64,000 nt of DNA from CAJXJP01 sp964022365. Lineage in GTDB: Bacteria > Patescibacteriota > Gracilibacteria > BD1-5 > UBA6164. The position numbers and the translations under genes were made by a program. Of this stretch, positions 34,270 to 43,220 are shown piece by piece; the stretch's first letter is position 1, and each line of letters begins with the position of its first letter. The stretch lies in NCBI GenBank assembly GCA_964022365.1, contig CAXHZN010000003.1:62001-126000 (forward strand), given 5' to 3'. Below the pieces are notes generated by a model. That model had not been told where the DNA came from and did no database searches. It saw only the letters and a list, made by a program, of their open reading frames with translations.

Positions 34270-34725
34270 TTATTTTAATTCGATTTTTCCTCAAGCTTTT
34301 TCAACCGCTTCTTTTGCTGAAGCAGAAGCTTTAGAAACCGTAACATTTAGTTTAGCAGAAATTTCTCCATTTCCAAGTAATTTTACTGGAAGTGATTTTT
34401 TTCTGATAACTCTGTTTTCTAATAAAACTTCTTTTGTAACTTCAGTAATTCCTTTTTCAGCAAGAATTGCTAAGTCAGAAACGTTTACGATGTTGTATTC
34501 TTTAGTAAAAACAGCATTTGAAAATCCTTTTAATTTAGGCATTCTTCTGAAAAGAGGAGTTTGTCCCCCTTCAAACCATGGAGCAACTCCACCACCTGAT
34601 CTAGAATTTTGACCATTCATACCTCTACCACATGTAGTACCTTTCCCAGAAGCGTTCCCTCTTCCAACTCTTTTAGAAGTGATTTTAGATCCAGCGTTAG
34701 GTTTAATATTTTGTAAAGATAACAT
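34270..34725 (-). CDS. rplO: 50S ribosomal protein L15
   Basis: L15 is a late-assembly protein of the large subunit. The 151-residue product starts MLSLQNIKPNAGSKITSKRV, followed by the glycine-rich GRGNASGKGTTCGRGMNGQN and FEGGQTPLFRRMPKLKGF that mark the family. UGA at 34291-34293 encodes Gly in the last ten residues (AGGKIELK). It follows rpsE directly. The rpmD (L30) gene that usually lies between rpsE and rplO is absent, a feature known for CPR bacteria. Confidence 0.97.
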
Positions 34726-34751
34726 AATTTATCTAGTTAGTTAAATATATA

Positions 34752-35225
34752 CTATTTAAATGATGATAAAGCATTGATAGTTGCTCTAGCATTATTGATT
34801 AGGTTAGTTGAACCATATCTTTTTGCTAATACATCTGAGTATCCAGCAACAGTTAAAACTTTTCTTGTTGCACCACCAGCGATAATCCCAGTCCCTTTAG
34901 AGGCAGGATGTAACATGATTCTTGCAGCTTTGAATTTAGTTTCAATGTTGTAAGGAACAGTTCCATCAACGATTGTAACATTTGTTAGGTTTTTCTTAGC
35001 GTTTGAAACAGCTTTTGCAATTGCATCAACTACTTCCCAAGATTTCCCTGTACCAAGAGCAACTCTTCCTTTTCCATCACCGATAACCATAACAGCTCTG
35101 AATCTAAGTTGTCTCCCACCAGTAGTAACTCTAGTTACTCTATCAATGGCAAGAAGTTCTTCTTTGAACTCTTTTCTTGGTTTAGAAAATTTTCATTTTC
35201 TATTGTCTTTTTTAGAAAAAGCCAT
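34752..35225 (-). CDS. rpsE: 30S ribosomal protein S5
   Basis: S5 helps maintain translational accuracy and mRNA helicase activity of the small subunit. The 157-residue product has the RNA-binding dsRBD-like start (RKEFKEELLAIDRVTRVTTG), VIGDGKGRVALGTGKSWEV and the C-terminal KGTGIIAGGATRKVLTVAGY with NAR at the end. UGA encodes Gly at residue 11, so the standard-code start would be misplaced internally. The stop is TAG. It lies 20 bases after rplR and 26 bases before rplO. Confidence 0.97.
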
Positions 35226-35245
35226 GTGTCTTTTAGATTTAGTAA

Positions 35246-35590
35246 TTAAATTTGAATTCCAGCTTCTCTTACAGCATCAGCAAGAGTTTTAACTCTACCG
35301 TGATATAAGAATCCATTTCTATCGAAAACAGCGTTTTCAATTTTTAAAGCTTTCATTTTTGAAGCGATATCAGCACCAACTTTAGAAGCTAGTTCTGTTT
35401 TAGTACCTTTTTCATTGATTTTAAGATCAGAAGATTCACAGAGAGTTTTCCCAGCTGTATCATCAATAACTTGAGCGTAAATGTGTGTATTACTTCTAAA
35501 CACAGATAAACGAGGTTTTGATGCGCTACCACTGATAGTTGCTCTAACTCTATTTTTTCTTCTTAATCTTCTTAATGCTTTGTCTAACAT
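35246..35590 (-). CDS. rplR: 50S ribosomal protein L18
   Basis: L18 binds 5S rRNA and joins it to the large subunit. The 114-residue product shows the signature RVRATISGSASKPRLSVFRS, HIYAQVIDDTAGKTL and the C-terminal FDRNGFLYHGRVKTLADAVR. Length and order (between rplF and rpsE) are normal. No UGA is used. Confidence 0.97.
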   Translation of the reverse strand: MLDKALRRLRRKNRVRATISGSASKPRLSVFRSNTHIYAQVIDDTAGKTLCESSDLKINEKGTKTELASKVGADIASKMKALKIENAVFDRNGFLYHGRVKTLADAVREAGIQI

Positions 35591-35640
35591 TTTAGTTAAT
35601 TTTAAGAGTTAAATATAATATCGTAAAACGATTAATATGA

Positions 35641-36177
35641 TTATTTACCAGACTTACCAGCTTTTCTTCTAATATGTTCTCCAACATATTTGATACCTTT
35701 CCCTTTATATGGTTCAGGTTTTTTCTTAGCTTTAATTTTCGCAGCAAATTCTCCTACTAATTGTTTGTCGATACCAGTTATATGAAGAACATTTTTTTGT
35801 TTTTCATCCATAGCAACAGTGAGTCCAGCAGGTACATCCATTTCAACTTTATGTGAAAATCCAATACTTAGTACTAATTTAGCACCTTGAACTTCAAATT
35901 TATAACCTACACCATTTATTTCAAGGCTTTTTTTATACCCTTCAACAACACCTTCAACCATATTGTTTAATACAGCTCTAGTAGTTCCCCATAATGCGTT
36001 AGCACTATTGTTTAATGGTTTTACAATTAGGTTATTTTCTTCTTTAATTACTTCAATAACGTCAGAATGAGTAAAAGTAAGTTCTCCTTTAGGACCTTTT
36101 ACTTTTACTTCTCTAGCGTCAATAGTAACATCAACTTTATCAGAAATTACCACTGGTAATTTACCTATTCTTGACAT
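35641..36177 (-). CDS. rplF: 50S ribosomal protein L6
   Basis: L6 lies near the factor-binding site of the large subunit. The start was set at the ATG of MSRIGKLPVVISDKVDVTID, the family N-terminus, rather than 13 codons upstream. The 178-residue product ends with PEPYKGKGIKYVGEHIRRKA, the conserved L6 signature. No UGA is present. It lies between rpsH (63 bases) and rplR (50 bases). Confidence 0.97.
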   Translation of the reverse strand: MSRIGKLPVVISDKVDVTIDAREVKVKGPKGELTFTHSDVIEVIKEENNLIVKPLNNSANALWGTTRAVLNNMVEGVVEGYKKSLEINGVGYKFEVQGAKLVLSIGFSHKVEMDVPAGLTVAMDEKQKNVLHITGIDKQLVGEFAAKIKAKKKPEPYKGKGIKYVGEHIRRKAGKSGK

Positions 36178-36240
36178 TGTATTTTTATTTAAAAATATAA
36201 ACTGGATCAATAGCAAAGCTACTTCTCATTTATAGTACGA

Positions 36241-36636
36241 TTAGAATACTTCGCAAAGTAATTCTCCACCTACATTTAAACTTCTAGCTTCATAACCAGT
36301 AACTACACCTTTTGGAGTAGATACGATAAAGATTCCGTGTCCGTTTCTAGATTTTCTAATATCTTTAGAACCAACATAAATTCTTTGTCCTGGTTTACTA
36401 ATTCTTTTTAAAGTAGGTACGTATTTAGTATCTCTTACATTATTTAGAGTTACCAAAATTGATTGTTTGTTATTTTCTTCAGTAATAACTTCGTAATCAG
36501 TTATGTATTTATTTTTCTTAAGAATTTTTAAGATATCAACTTTAACTCTTGAGTAAGGAATTCTTACTTCAATAATTCTAGCTAAATATGCATTTCTAAT
36601 TCTTGTTAATAAATCTCCAATAGGATCTATTATCAT
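36241..36636 (-). CDS. rpsH: 30S ribosomal protein S8
   Basis: S8 binds the central domain of 16S rRNA and in many bacteria represses its own operon. The 131-residue product begins MIIDPIGDLLTRIRNAYLAR and ends with the S8 signature GIFIVSTPKGVVTGYEARSL and GGELLCEVF. No UGA is used. It follows the zinc-type rpsN. Confidence 0.97.
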   Translation of the reverse strand: MIIDPIGDLLTRIRNAYLARIIEVRIPYSRVKVDILKILKKNKYITDYEVITEENNKQSILVTLNNVRDTKYVPTLKRISKPGQRIYVGSKDIRKSRNGHGIFIVSTPKGVVTGYEARSLNVGGELLCEVF

Positions 36637-36678
36637 AACAATAACATTAATGAATAAATTTTTATGAATTCATGTTTC

Positions 36679-36903
36679 TTACCAACTTGATTTTCTTACA
36701 CCTGGTAATTCTCAAGCATTTGCTTTTTCTCTAAAACAAATTCTACAGATATCAAAGTTACCTAAGTATCCTCTTGTTCTACCACAAACACTACAAACAT
36801 TATATACTTTTGTAGCATTTTTTGGTTTTCTTCAATCTGCAATAGCTTGAACTAAAACTTTTTTTAGTTTGTTAGCCTTAGCAATTTTTGACTTTCTAGC
36901 CAT
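36679..36903 (-). CDS. rpsN: 30S ribosomal protein S14, zinc-binding type
   Basis: This 74-residue protein, missed with the standard code, has MARKSKIAKANKLKKVLVQA, then the zinc ribbon CSVCG and CRICF (four cysteines) and GELPGVRKSSW at the end, the S14 C-terminus. UGA encodes glycine after AIAD and in KANAGELPG. The four cysteines mark the zinc-binding form. It lies between rplE and rpsH, as is standard. Confidence 0.95.
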
Positions 36904-36929
36904 AGTAAACTATTTTTATAAAGTAAATA

Positions 36930-37466
36930 TTATTTAGAAAAAGGAAATCACATAAGTGTTAATAATTCTTTTCCTGCATCTTTATCTTTCGCAGTAGTTT
37001 TGACAGTAATTTGTAAACCATGGTTTTTTACAACATCAGTTTGAGGAACTTCTAAAAATATAGTATGTTCTTTTACACCAAAATTATAATTTCCATTCAT
37101 ATCAAAACCTTTTTTATTCACACCTCTGAAATCTCTTACTCTAGGAAGAGCAACATGAATTAACTTTTCTAAAAAGTTATACATTCTGTCTCCTCTAATA
37201 GTAACACTTAATCCAACAGGCATACCTTCTCTAAGTTTAAAGTTTGATACTGATTTTTTTGCGTATCTAACTGTACAAGCTTGTCCAGCAATAAGTGATA
37301 AATGTTCTTGTAATGAAGAAAAATCTTTGTTACCTGATCTAATAAAAGTTCAGATCCCCATGTTTAAAACAACTTTTTCAACTTTAGGAACATCCATAAT
37401 GTTTTGAATATTTAATTCCTTTTTCAAAGCAGGAACAATTTCCTTTAAATATTTTTCTTTTAACAT
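36930..37466 (-). CDS. rplE: 50S ribosomal protein L5
   Basis: L5 forms the central protuberance with 5S rRNA and contacts the P-site tRNA. The 178-residue product starts MLKEKYLKEIVPALKKELNI and contains VEKVVLNMGIG, AGQACTVRYAKKSVSNFKLR, GLSVTIRGDRMYNFLEKLIH and RVRDFRGV. Two glycines are UGA: one in MGIG and one in the terminal LMGFPFSK. Confidence 0.97.
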
Positions 37467-37518
37467 TTTTTTAATATGTTAGTAAATAATCGCTGATTAT
37501 ATTAGTAAATAATCTGGA

Positions 37519-37869
37519 TTACTTTATTATATAATCTTTTGCTTCTCCTCATTTTTCAGCTACAGCTTTTTTTGAGAATCTGAATTTTTTTGTTGTACCT
37601 TTTTCTTCAATTGTAACGAAACCAACTCTTGTTGGTTTTTCCGTAAATGGACAAACTAACATTACAGCCGAAACTGCAATTGGTTTTTCCATTTTAACAA
37701 TTTGACCTGGTTGAGTACCTTGTTTTTTAATATGTCTAGTCACTACATTAGTGTCTTTTACTAAAATTTTATTTTCAGAAGTGAAAACTTTTAAAACTTC
37801 AGTAACTTGACCTTTATCTGCTTTTTTTCCAGACATAACTTGTACTTTATCTCAAGTTCTTATTTTCAT
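37519..37869 (-). CDS. rplX: 50S ribosomal protein L24
   Basis: L24 starts assembly of the large subunit by binding 23S rRNA. The 116-residue product begins MKIRTGDKVQVMSGKKADKG, the KOW-motif region, where the Gly of RTGD is UGA. NVVTRHIKKQGTQPGQIVKM and the later beta strands fit the family. The last codons are GGEAKDYIIK, with UGA for one Gly, before TAA. Confidence 0.95.
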
Positions 37870-37890
37870 ATTTGAAATAATTAATAATAA

Positions 37891-38259
37891 TTATAAAACT
37901 TCTGGAGCGAGACTCACTATTTTTTGATATCCTTTTGCTTTTAATTCTCTAGCAACAGGTCCAAAAATACGAGTTCCTCTTGGATTATTATTTTCATCAA
38001 TAATAACACATGCGTTATCATCAAATCTAACATATGATCCATCGTTTCTTCTTATTTCTTTAGCAGTTCTTACCACAACAGCTTTTACAACTTTTTTCTT
38101 TTTAACAGCCCCGTCTGGTGCAGCTTTTTTAACTGCACAAACGATAATGTCTCCAATAGAAGCATATCTTCTGTGTGAACCTCCTAAAACTTTTATACAT
38201 AATACTTCTTTTGCTCAAGAATTGTCAGCGACAGCTAATCTTGACTCAGTTTGTATCAT
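37891..38259 (-). CDS. rplN: 50S ribosomal protein L14
   Basis: L14 lies at the intersubunit face. The 122-residue product reads MIQTESRLAVADNSGAKEVL, then KVLGGSHRRYASIGDIIVCA and TRIFGPVARELKAKGYQKIV with SLAPEVL at the C-terminus, all diagnostic. The Gly of NSGAK is UGA; under the standard code the first third of the gene would be lost. Confidence 0.97.
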
Positions 38260-38282
38260 AGAATATATTGTTAAAAATTAAA

Positions 38283-38513
38283 TTAACTAATTTTTTCTAA
38301 CAAATCCCATCTTTTTAATTTAGATAGAGGTCTTGTTTCTTTAATTGTTACTATATCTCCTTCAGTACATGTGTTATTTTCATCATGTGCATAGAATTTT
38401 TTAGTCACTCTATATCTTTTATTATATTTTTCATGACTTTTATAAGTATGAACAGATACAACAACAGTTTTATCCATTTTAGTGCTAGTAACAACACCTT
38501 TCTTTGTTCTCAT
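38283..38513 (-). CDS. rpsQ: 30S ribosomal protein S17
   Basis: S17 is a primary 16S rRNA binding protein. The 76-residue product has GVVTSTKMDKTVVVSVHTYK, KKFYAHDENNTCTEGDIVTI and ETRPLSKLKRWDLLE, the last being the S17 signature. No UGA is used. It sits between rpmC and rplN. Confidence 0.97.
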   Translation of the reverse strand: MRTKKGVVTSTKMDKTVVVSVHTYKSHEKYNKRYRVTKKFYAHDENNTCTEGDIVTIKETRPLSKLKRWDLLEKIS

Positions 38514-38555
38514 AAATTATATTTATTTAGGAATAATTTAACTTACATTGAAAAA

Positions 38556-38765
38556 TTATTTAGAAGTAGCAACAGTATTAATTTGTGCTAAATATCTTCT
38601 AACAATTTTTACTAAGTGAGTTTGTTTTAATTCTCCAACTTTTAATCTCATAGTAAGAGTAAATAGTTCTTTTGAAGCTCTTTTTTCTTCAAGAATAAGA
38701 TCCTCAGAAGTCATTTCTCTTAATTTAGAAACTTCAAGTAATTTTAAATCTTTTAATTCTTTCAT
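38556..38765 (-). CDS. rpmC: 50S ribosomal protein L29
   Basis: L29 lies at the tunnel exit near the docking site of targeting factors. The 69-residue product is two helices, with LREMTSEDLILEEKRASKEL and the conserved QTHLVKIVRRYLAQINT. No UGA is used. It follows rplP by 11 bases. Confidence 0.95.
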   Translation of the reverse strand: MKELKDLKLLEVSKLREMTSEDLILEEKRASKELFTLTMRLKVGELKQTHLVKIVRRYLAQINTVATSK

Positions 38766-38776
38766 TTTTGAAATGA

Positions 38777-39181
38777 TTAGTCAACTATTATTTTAGTTTT
38801 TACAGGTAGTTTATATGAAGCCAATCTAAAAGCCTCTCTTGCAACTTCTGGTGAAACTCATGTTATTTCAAACATAATTCTACCAGGTTTTACAGGAGCT
38901 CTGTACATTTCTACAGATCATTTACCTCAACCCATAGGAACTTCTAATGGTTTAGCAGTATAAGCTTTATCAGGAAAAATTCTTATCCAAATTTTTCCAC
39001 CTCTTTTGATATATCTAACCATAGCTCTTCTAGCTGATTCGATTTGTCTAGAAGTTATATAACCTCTAGTCGTAGCCTTCATAGCGTAGTCACCAAAAGC
39101 GATAGTTGAACCTTTTACTGCCTTCCCTTTAAGTCTTCCTCTAAAGGTTTTTCTATATTTAGTTCTTTTTGGTTGTAACAT
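38777..39181 (-). CDS. rplP: 50S ribosomal protein L16
   Basis: L16 helps position the A-site tRNA. The 134-residue product starts MLQPKRTKYRKTFRGRLKGK and includes ITSRQIESARRAMVRYIKRG, IWIRIFPDKAYTAKPLEVPM, then GGKGSVEMYRAPVKPGRIMF, where three glycines (two in this stretch and one in ITGVSPEVAREAF) are UGA. With the standard code the last 50 residues, including the conserved KG-x-V-x-x-W region, would be missing. The usual Trp after that region is Met here. Confidence 0.97.
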
Positions 39182-39227
39182 TTTTAGTACATTAATTATA
39201 TAAAAAATCTATAATTGTCAATGGTTA

Positions 39228-39860
39228 CTATTTTTTGAAAACATCACCTTTGTAAATCCAAACTTTTAATCCAATAGTTCCATAAACAGTTTCAGCTCTA
39301 ACAGTTGTATAATCAATGTCTGATCTGATTGTTTGAGTAGGAATATTTCCTTCTTTAAAAGTTTCTTTTCTGGCAATTTCAGCACCATTTAATCTCCCTC
39401 CGACTTTGATTTTGATACCTTTAGCACCTTTTTCCATAGCCTTTTGGATAGCTTGTTTGATAGCTCTTTTATATGGCATTCTTTTTTCAATTTGATTTGC
39501 AACCATATAACCTACAACCTTAGCATTTGTATCTGGATTTTTAATTTCTTTTACTTCCATTTCAACTTTAGTACCTAATTTTCTAGATAATAGAGCTTCA
39601 ATATTAGTTTTATTTTCTCCAGTTTTTCCAAGAATTAAGGCAGCTTTTGCTGTATAAACAACAACAACTGTACTTTCTTTATTAGTAGATATTAAAATAT
39701 CTCCTAAAGGAATACCAGTTAATTCTTTTAATAATAATTCTCTTACCTTAATATCAGCTCCAAGAAATGTTGTATATGCTTTTTTATCTGCATACCAAGA
39801 TGATTTCCAAGTTTTAATATAAGGTATTCTAAATGAAATTGGACTTACTTTATGTCACAT
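39228..39860 (-). CDS. rpsC: 30S ribosomal protein S3
   Basis: S3 sits at the mRNA entry tunnel. The 210-residue product begins MGHKVSPISFRIPYIKTWKS, with UGA as codon 2 for the near-invariant glycine (bacterial S3 starts MGQKV). A KH domain follows around ALILGKTGENKTNIEALLSR, and the C-terminal domain has GRLNGAEIARKETFKEGNIP and VYGTIGLKVWIYKG. The stop is TAG. Confidence 0.97.
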
Positions 39861-39939
39861 AATTTTATATGTTTAATGATAATTCTGTCTATACCGTATT
39901 ACAGGTACGGATAATTATATATGTAAATAATAAATTTTA

Positions 39940-40266
39940 TTATTTAACTTGTAATTCTAATTTAATATTAGAAGTTCTTTTTAGAATTGGATGCATTCTC
40001 CCTCTAGAAACTGGATTACCTCTTTTATAAACAATCCCTTTACTAACATTAAGAGTGTCGATATATAAATCGTCTGCTTTTTGATTATCATTATTTTCTG
40101 CATTTTTTACAGCAGAGAATAAAACTTTGTAGAGAATGTCTGCACCTTTTTTAGGAGCATATTTCAAAAACCCTAGAGCTTCATTAACATTTTGACCTCT
40201 CACTACTTCAGCAACTACTCTTAATTTTTTAGGAGAAATTCTAATATTTTTCCCGTAAGCTTTCAT
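39940..40266 (-). CDS. rplV: 50S ribosomal protein L22
   Basis: L22 lines the peptide exit tunnel. The 108-residue product has RISPKKLRVVAEVVRGQNVN, KVLFSAVKNAENN and the tip-loop/C-terminal region YKRGNPVSRGRMHPILKRTS. No UGA is used. The 79-base gap to rpsC is the widest inside the cluster and includes a small inverted repeat (CCGTA/TACGG). Confidence 0.97.
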   Translation of the reverse strand: MKAYGKNIRISPKKLRVVAEVVRGQNVNEALGFLKYAPKKGADILYKVLFSAVKNAENNDNQKADDLYIDTLNVSKGIVYKRGNPVSRGRMHPILKRTSNIKLELQVK

Positions 40267-40307
40267 ACTTTATTAATAGTTACGCCTAAAAGGCATATAA
40301 AATACTT

Positions 40308-40571
40308 CTATTTTTTACCAGCATGACCTCTGAATGTTCTCGTGATTGAGAATTCACCTAATTTGTGTCATACCATATCTTCTGTTACAAAAACAGGTAC
40401 ATGTGATTTTCCATTATGAACACCAAATGTGTGTCCTACAAATTCAGGAATAACAGTACAAGCTCTTGACCAAGTTTTTATTACACCTTTTTTACCAGAT
40501 TCGTCCATTACTGAAACTTTTTTTAATAATCTAGTGTCAATATAAGGTCATTTTTTTAAACTTCTTGTCAT
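40308..40571 (-). CDS. rpsS: 30S ribosomal protein S19
   Basis: S19 contacts the 16S rRNA head and bridges to the large subunit. It is 87 residues: MTRSLKKGPYIDTRLLKKVS, TWSRACTVIPEFVGHTFGVH, then VFVTEDMVGHKLGEFSITRT and FRGHAGKK. UGA encodes the Gly of KKGPY and of MVGHKLGEF, both invariant in the family. The stop is TAG. It is too fragmented under the standard code to be called. Confidence 0.96.
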
Positions 40572-40598
40572 AATACTATATAAAAGTTAATTGTATAA

Positions 40599-41444
40599 TT
40601 AAACCATAAGTTTACCTTTTCTAGTTTTAAGAATCCATCTAGAAGTTGTTTTCTTTCTACTTCTTGTTTTATATCCAAGAGCAGGTCTACCCCATGGTGT
40701 TTTTGGTGCTTTCATACCAATTGGTGAACCACCTTCTCAACCACCATGTGGATGATCAACAGGATTCATAGCTTTCCCTCTAACAGTAGGTCTTTTACCC
40801 ATCCATCTAGATCTCCCAGCTTTACCAATTTTAACTTGGTTATGATCAGGATTAGATACTACTCAAACAGTAGCATAACATTCTTTATGAACTAATCTGA
40901 TTTCACCTGATGGCATTTTTATTTGTGTATATTTCCCTTCTTGAGAAATAACCGTTCCTTTTGTACCAGCAGCTCTAATAGAAGATGCTCCTTGACCTAC
41001 AATTAGTTCAAGATTATATACAGGAAGACCTGTAGGGATATGAGCAATTTTCATTCTGTTACCATGTTCTAGAGGTGCTTTTTCATCAGTAACGATCATA
41101 TCACCAACATTCATTTCTTTATGTGCTAGAACATATCTTCTTTCACCATCTCTATAACATACAAGAGCGATAAATGCTGATCTATATGGATCATATTCAA
41201 TTGTTTCAACTTTCGCTGGAACACCTTTTTTATCAATTTGGAAGAAATCCACAAGTCTATATCTTTGTGCATGTCCACCACCTTGATGTCTAATAGTTAA
41301 TCTACCAGTATTATTTCTACCAGCATGTTTTTGCAACTTAACTGTTAGAGCTTTATATGGTTTTGAGGTAGTTAATTCTTCATAAGTATTAACTGACATT
41401 CCTCTTCTCCCATTAGTAATAGGTTTAAATTTTTTAATTCCCAC
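40599..41444 (-). CDS. rplB: 50S ribosomal protein L2
   Basis: L2 is needed for subunit joining and peptidyl transfer. The 281-residue product has GRNNTGRLTIRHQGGGHAQR, VETIEYDPYRSAFIALVCYR, HIPTGLPVYNLELIVGQGAS and the C-terminal signature VRGKAMNPVDHPHGGGEGGS. In HPHGGGEGG one Gly is UGA, and another UGA-Gly follows ECYATV. The last residues are basic, as is usual. Confidence 0.97.
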
Positions 41445-41467
41445 TTTTACTATTTTTAGAAACTAAA

Positions 41468-41764
41468 TTATTTTACGATAGAAAAATCGATTTTAGCTGC
41501 AGAGTCTTTAAGAGTGATATATGCTTTTTTAGAAGTTCTTTTTCTTAATTGCATACCACCTTTTCTTCCACGTTTAAATTTTTCTCTAGTATTTACGATA
41601 TTTACTGAAGCAACATCTACTCCGTAGATTTCAGAAGTAGCTTTTTTAATATCAATTTTTGTTGCGTCAGAAGCAACTTCAAAAACGTACGTATTATTTG
41701 AAACTTCAAGATTTGCAGTTTTTTCAGTTGTTAAAGGTTTTTTTAAAATTTTAAACAATCTCAT
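41468..41764 (-). CDS. rplW: 50S ribosomal protein L23
   Basis: L23 is the tunnel-exit docking site for trigger factor and SRP. The 98-residue product shows LKKPLTTEKTANLEVSNNTY, KATSEIYGVDVASVNIVNTR and KFKRGRKGGMQLRKRTSKKA, the family pattern. No UGA is used. It lies between rplD and rplB. Confidence 0.97.
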   Translation of the reverse strand: MRLFKILKKPLTTEKTANLEVSNNTYVFEVASDATKIDIKKATSEIYGVDVASVNIVNTREKFKRGRKGGMQLRKRTSKKAYITLKDSAAKIDFSIVK

Positions 41765-41782
41765 TTTTAAATTTTTAAGAAA

Positions 41783-42406
41783 TTATTTTGCAAGTTTATC
41801 TAAAGTATTTAGAGAATCTTTCATTAATACAACAGTGTTATATTTTAAAAGATCTTTAATATTTAAATAGTCTGCAAGAATTGTTTTAACATTTGGTAAA
41901 TTTGCAGATGTTCTTTCAATAACTTCATTTTTTGAAGCAATTGCAAGTAATGCATTTTTTTCAATTGGAAGTTTACTTACAACTTCTACCATGTTTTTCG
42001 TTTTAGCTTCCGCTAAATCAATTTTATCAACTACAATAAGGTTATTGTTAGCTAATTTTGAAGAAAGTATAGAAAATAAAGCTTTTCTTCTTTCTTTTTT
42101 ATTCATAGAAAGTGTGAAGTTTACATTGTTTCTTGGACCGAAAGCAACACCACCTTTTCTTCTGATTGGCGAATTAGCTGAACCAGCTCTTGCTCTACCA
42201 GTACCTTTTTGTTTATAAAGTTTTCTAGTAGAACCTTTTCTTTCACCTCTCGTTTTAGTGTGAGCAACAACCATTCTATTGTTTGCTAACTGATACACTA
42301 ATGCTCTATGAATTAGACCTTCATTGAGTTCTAATCAAAATACAGATTCGTTTAATTCAATTTCTGAAACAACTGAACCGTTTTGATCAAATAAATTAGT
42401 TTTCAT
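41783..42406 (-). CDS. rplD: 50S ribosomal protein L4
   Basis: L4 reaches into the exit tunnel and in some bacteria represses its own S10 operon. The true start at 42406 gives MKTNLFDQNGSVVSEIELNE, followed by one UGA-Gly, and then ALVYQLANNRMVVAHTKTRG, KGSTRKLYKQKGTGRARAGS and GGVAFGPRNNVNFTLSMNKK. The total of 207 residues is standard. Confidence 0.97.
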
Positions 42407-42429
42407 TTGTATGATCGGTTATTTAATAA

Positions 42430-43026
42430 TTAAAAAATTACTTTTACGTACGAGTTTCTAGCACCAGGAACACCTCCTCTTACTCATACAACTGACATTT
42501 CAGAATTTATAAGTTCTACAGGAACTTTTTTAATTGTAACTTTAGAATTACCATGATGCCCGTGCATTTTCTTTCCTTTATGAGTTCTTGTAGGTTTTCT
42601 ATTACCGATTGAACCAAGAGCTCTATGGAATTTAGAACCATGCGAAGCAGGACCACCGTGAAAGTTATGTCTTTTCATTGCACCAGTAAAACCTCTCCCT
42701 TTAGAAAATCCTTCAAGTGCAACTTTTACACCCTCTAGAACATCTACAGAAATCGTATCACCAATTTTATATTTTTCTGAATCTCCATCGTTTACAGGAA
42801 ATTCTACGATTTTAGAAAAAGCACTTTTATTCAAAGTAGTTTTTCCTTCTGCTAATTCAGTTTGTGTTTTCTCAACACCAACTATCATAGCTTCGTATCC
42901 ATCTCTTTCGAGAGTCTTAAATCCTACTACTTTTAAAGTTGGAACTTGTAACAAAGTAATTGGGATGAATTTATCATCTTTAATTACTCTTGTCATTTCC
43001 AACTTTGTAGCAATTATTCATGCCAT
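42430..43026 (-). CDS. rplC: 50S ribosomal protein L3
   Basis: L3 is an early assembly protein near the peptidyl transferase centre. The 198-residue product starts MAGIIATKLEMTRVIKDDKF, with UGA as codon 3 for the family's Gly. The signature FSKGRGFTGAMKRHNFHGGP and GSKFHRALGSIGNRKPTRTH with KKMHGHHGN are present. The end reads VVGVRGGVPGARNSYVKVIF, with another UGA-Gly. It is the first gene of the ribosomal protein cluster; rpsJ, which normally precedes it, is not here. Confidence 0.97.
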
Positions 43027-43055
43027 AACAAAAATAATGTTAACAAAATAAGTCA

Positions 43056-43100
43056 GAGGTTAAACTTTCCGCTTTGTAAAGCGACGTTTAACTTAACCTC
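43056..43100 (-). promoter_or_regulatory. Structured 5' leader of the ribosomal protein operon
   Basis: GAGGTTAA (43056-43063) can pair with TTAACCTC (43093-43100), and inside that CGCTTT pairs with AAAGCG (43070-43083). It lies in the transcribed leader between the promoter and rplC. Position suggests an autoregulatory element for an operon protein, by analogy with the L4 leader of E. coli, but no shared sequence is claimed. Confidence 0.55.
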
Positions 43101-43140
43101 CAATAAAAACTTTTCGTGAAATTTCTTAAAAAGCCCCGGA

Positions 43141-43168
43141 ATTATATAAATTTCTTTTCTTTTGTCAA
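43141..43168 (-). promoter_or_regulatory. Sigma-70 type promoter of the ribosomal protein operon
   Basis: Consensus -35 TTGACA (43168-43163) and -10 TATAAT (43146-43141) are separated by 16 bases. Transcription would start about 110 bases before rplC. Confidence 0.8.
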
Positions 43169-43212
43169 AAAAAAAATATTTTCTCTTGCAAAAAAGAAAA
43201 TATATTTTTTTA
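43169..43212 (-). terminator. Terminator after the GGDEF gene
   Basis: On the minus strand ATATTTTCT pairs with AGAAAATAT and is followed by a run of T. The T-run leads directly into the TTGACA of the rplC promoter. Confidence 0.7.
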
Positions 43213-43220
43213 TTAAATAA

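Noticed and set aside
35641..36216. L6 start 13 codons upstream
   Set aside because: The family N-terminus MSRIGKLP begins at 36177; the upstream residues are not conserved in type.
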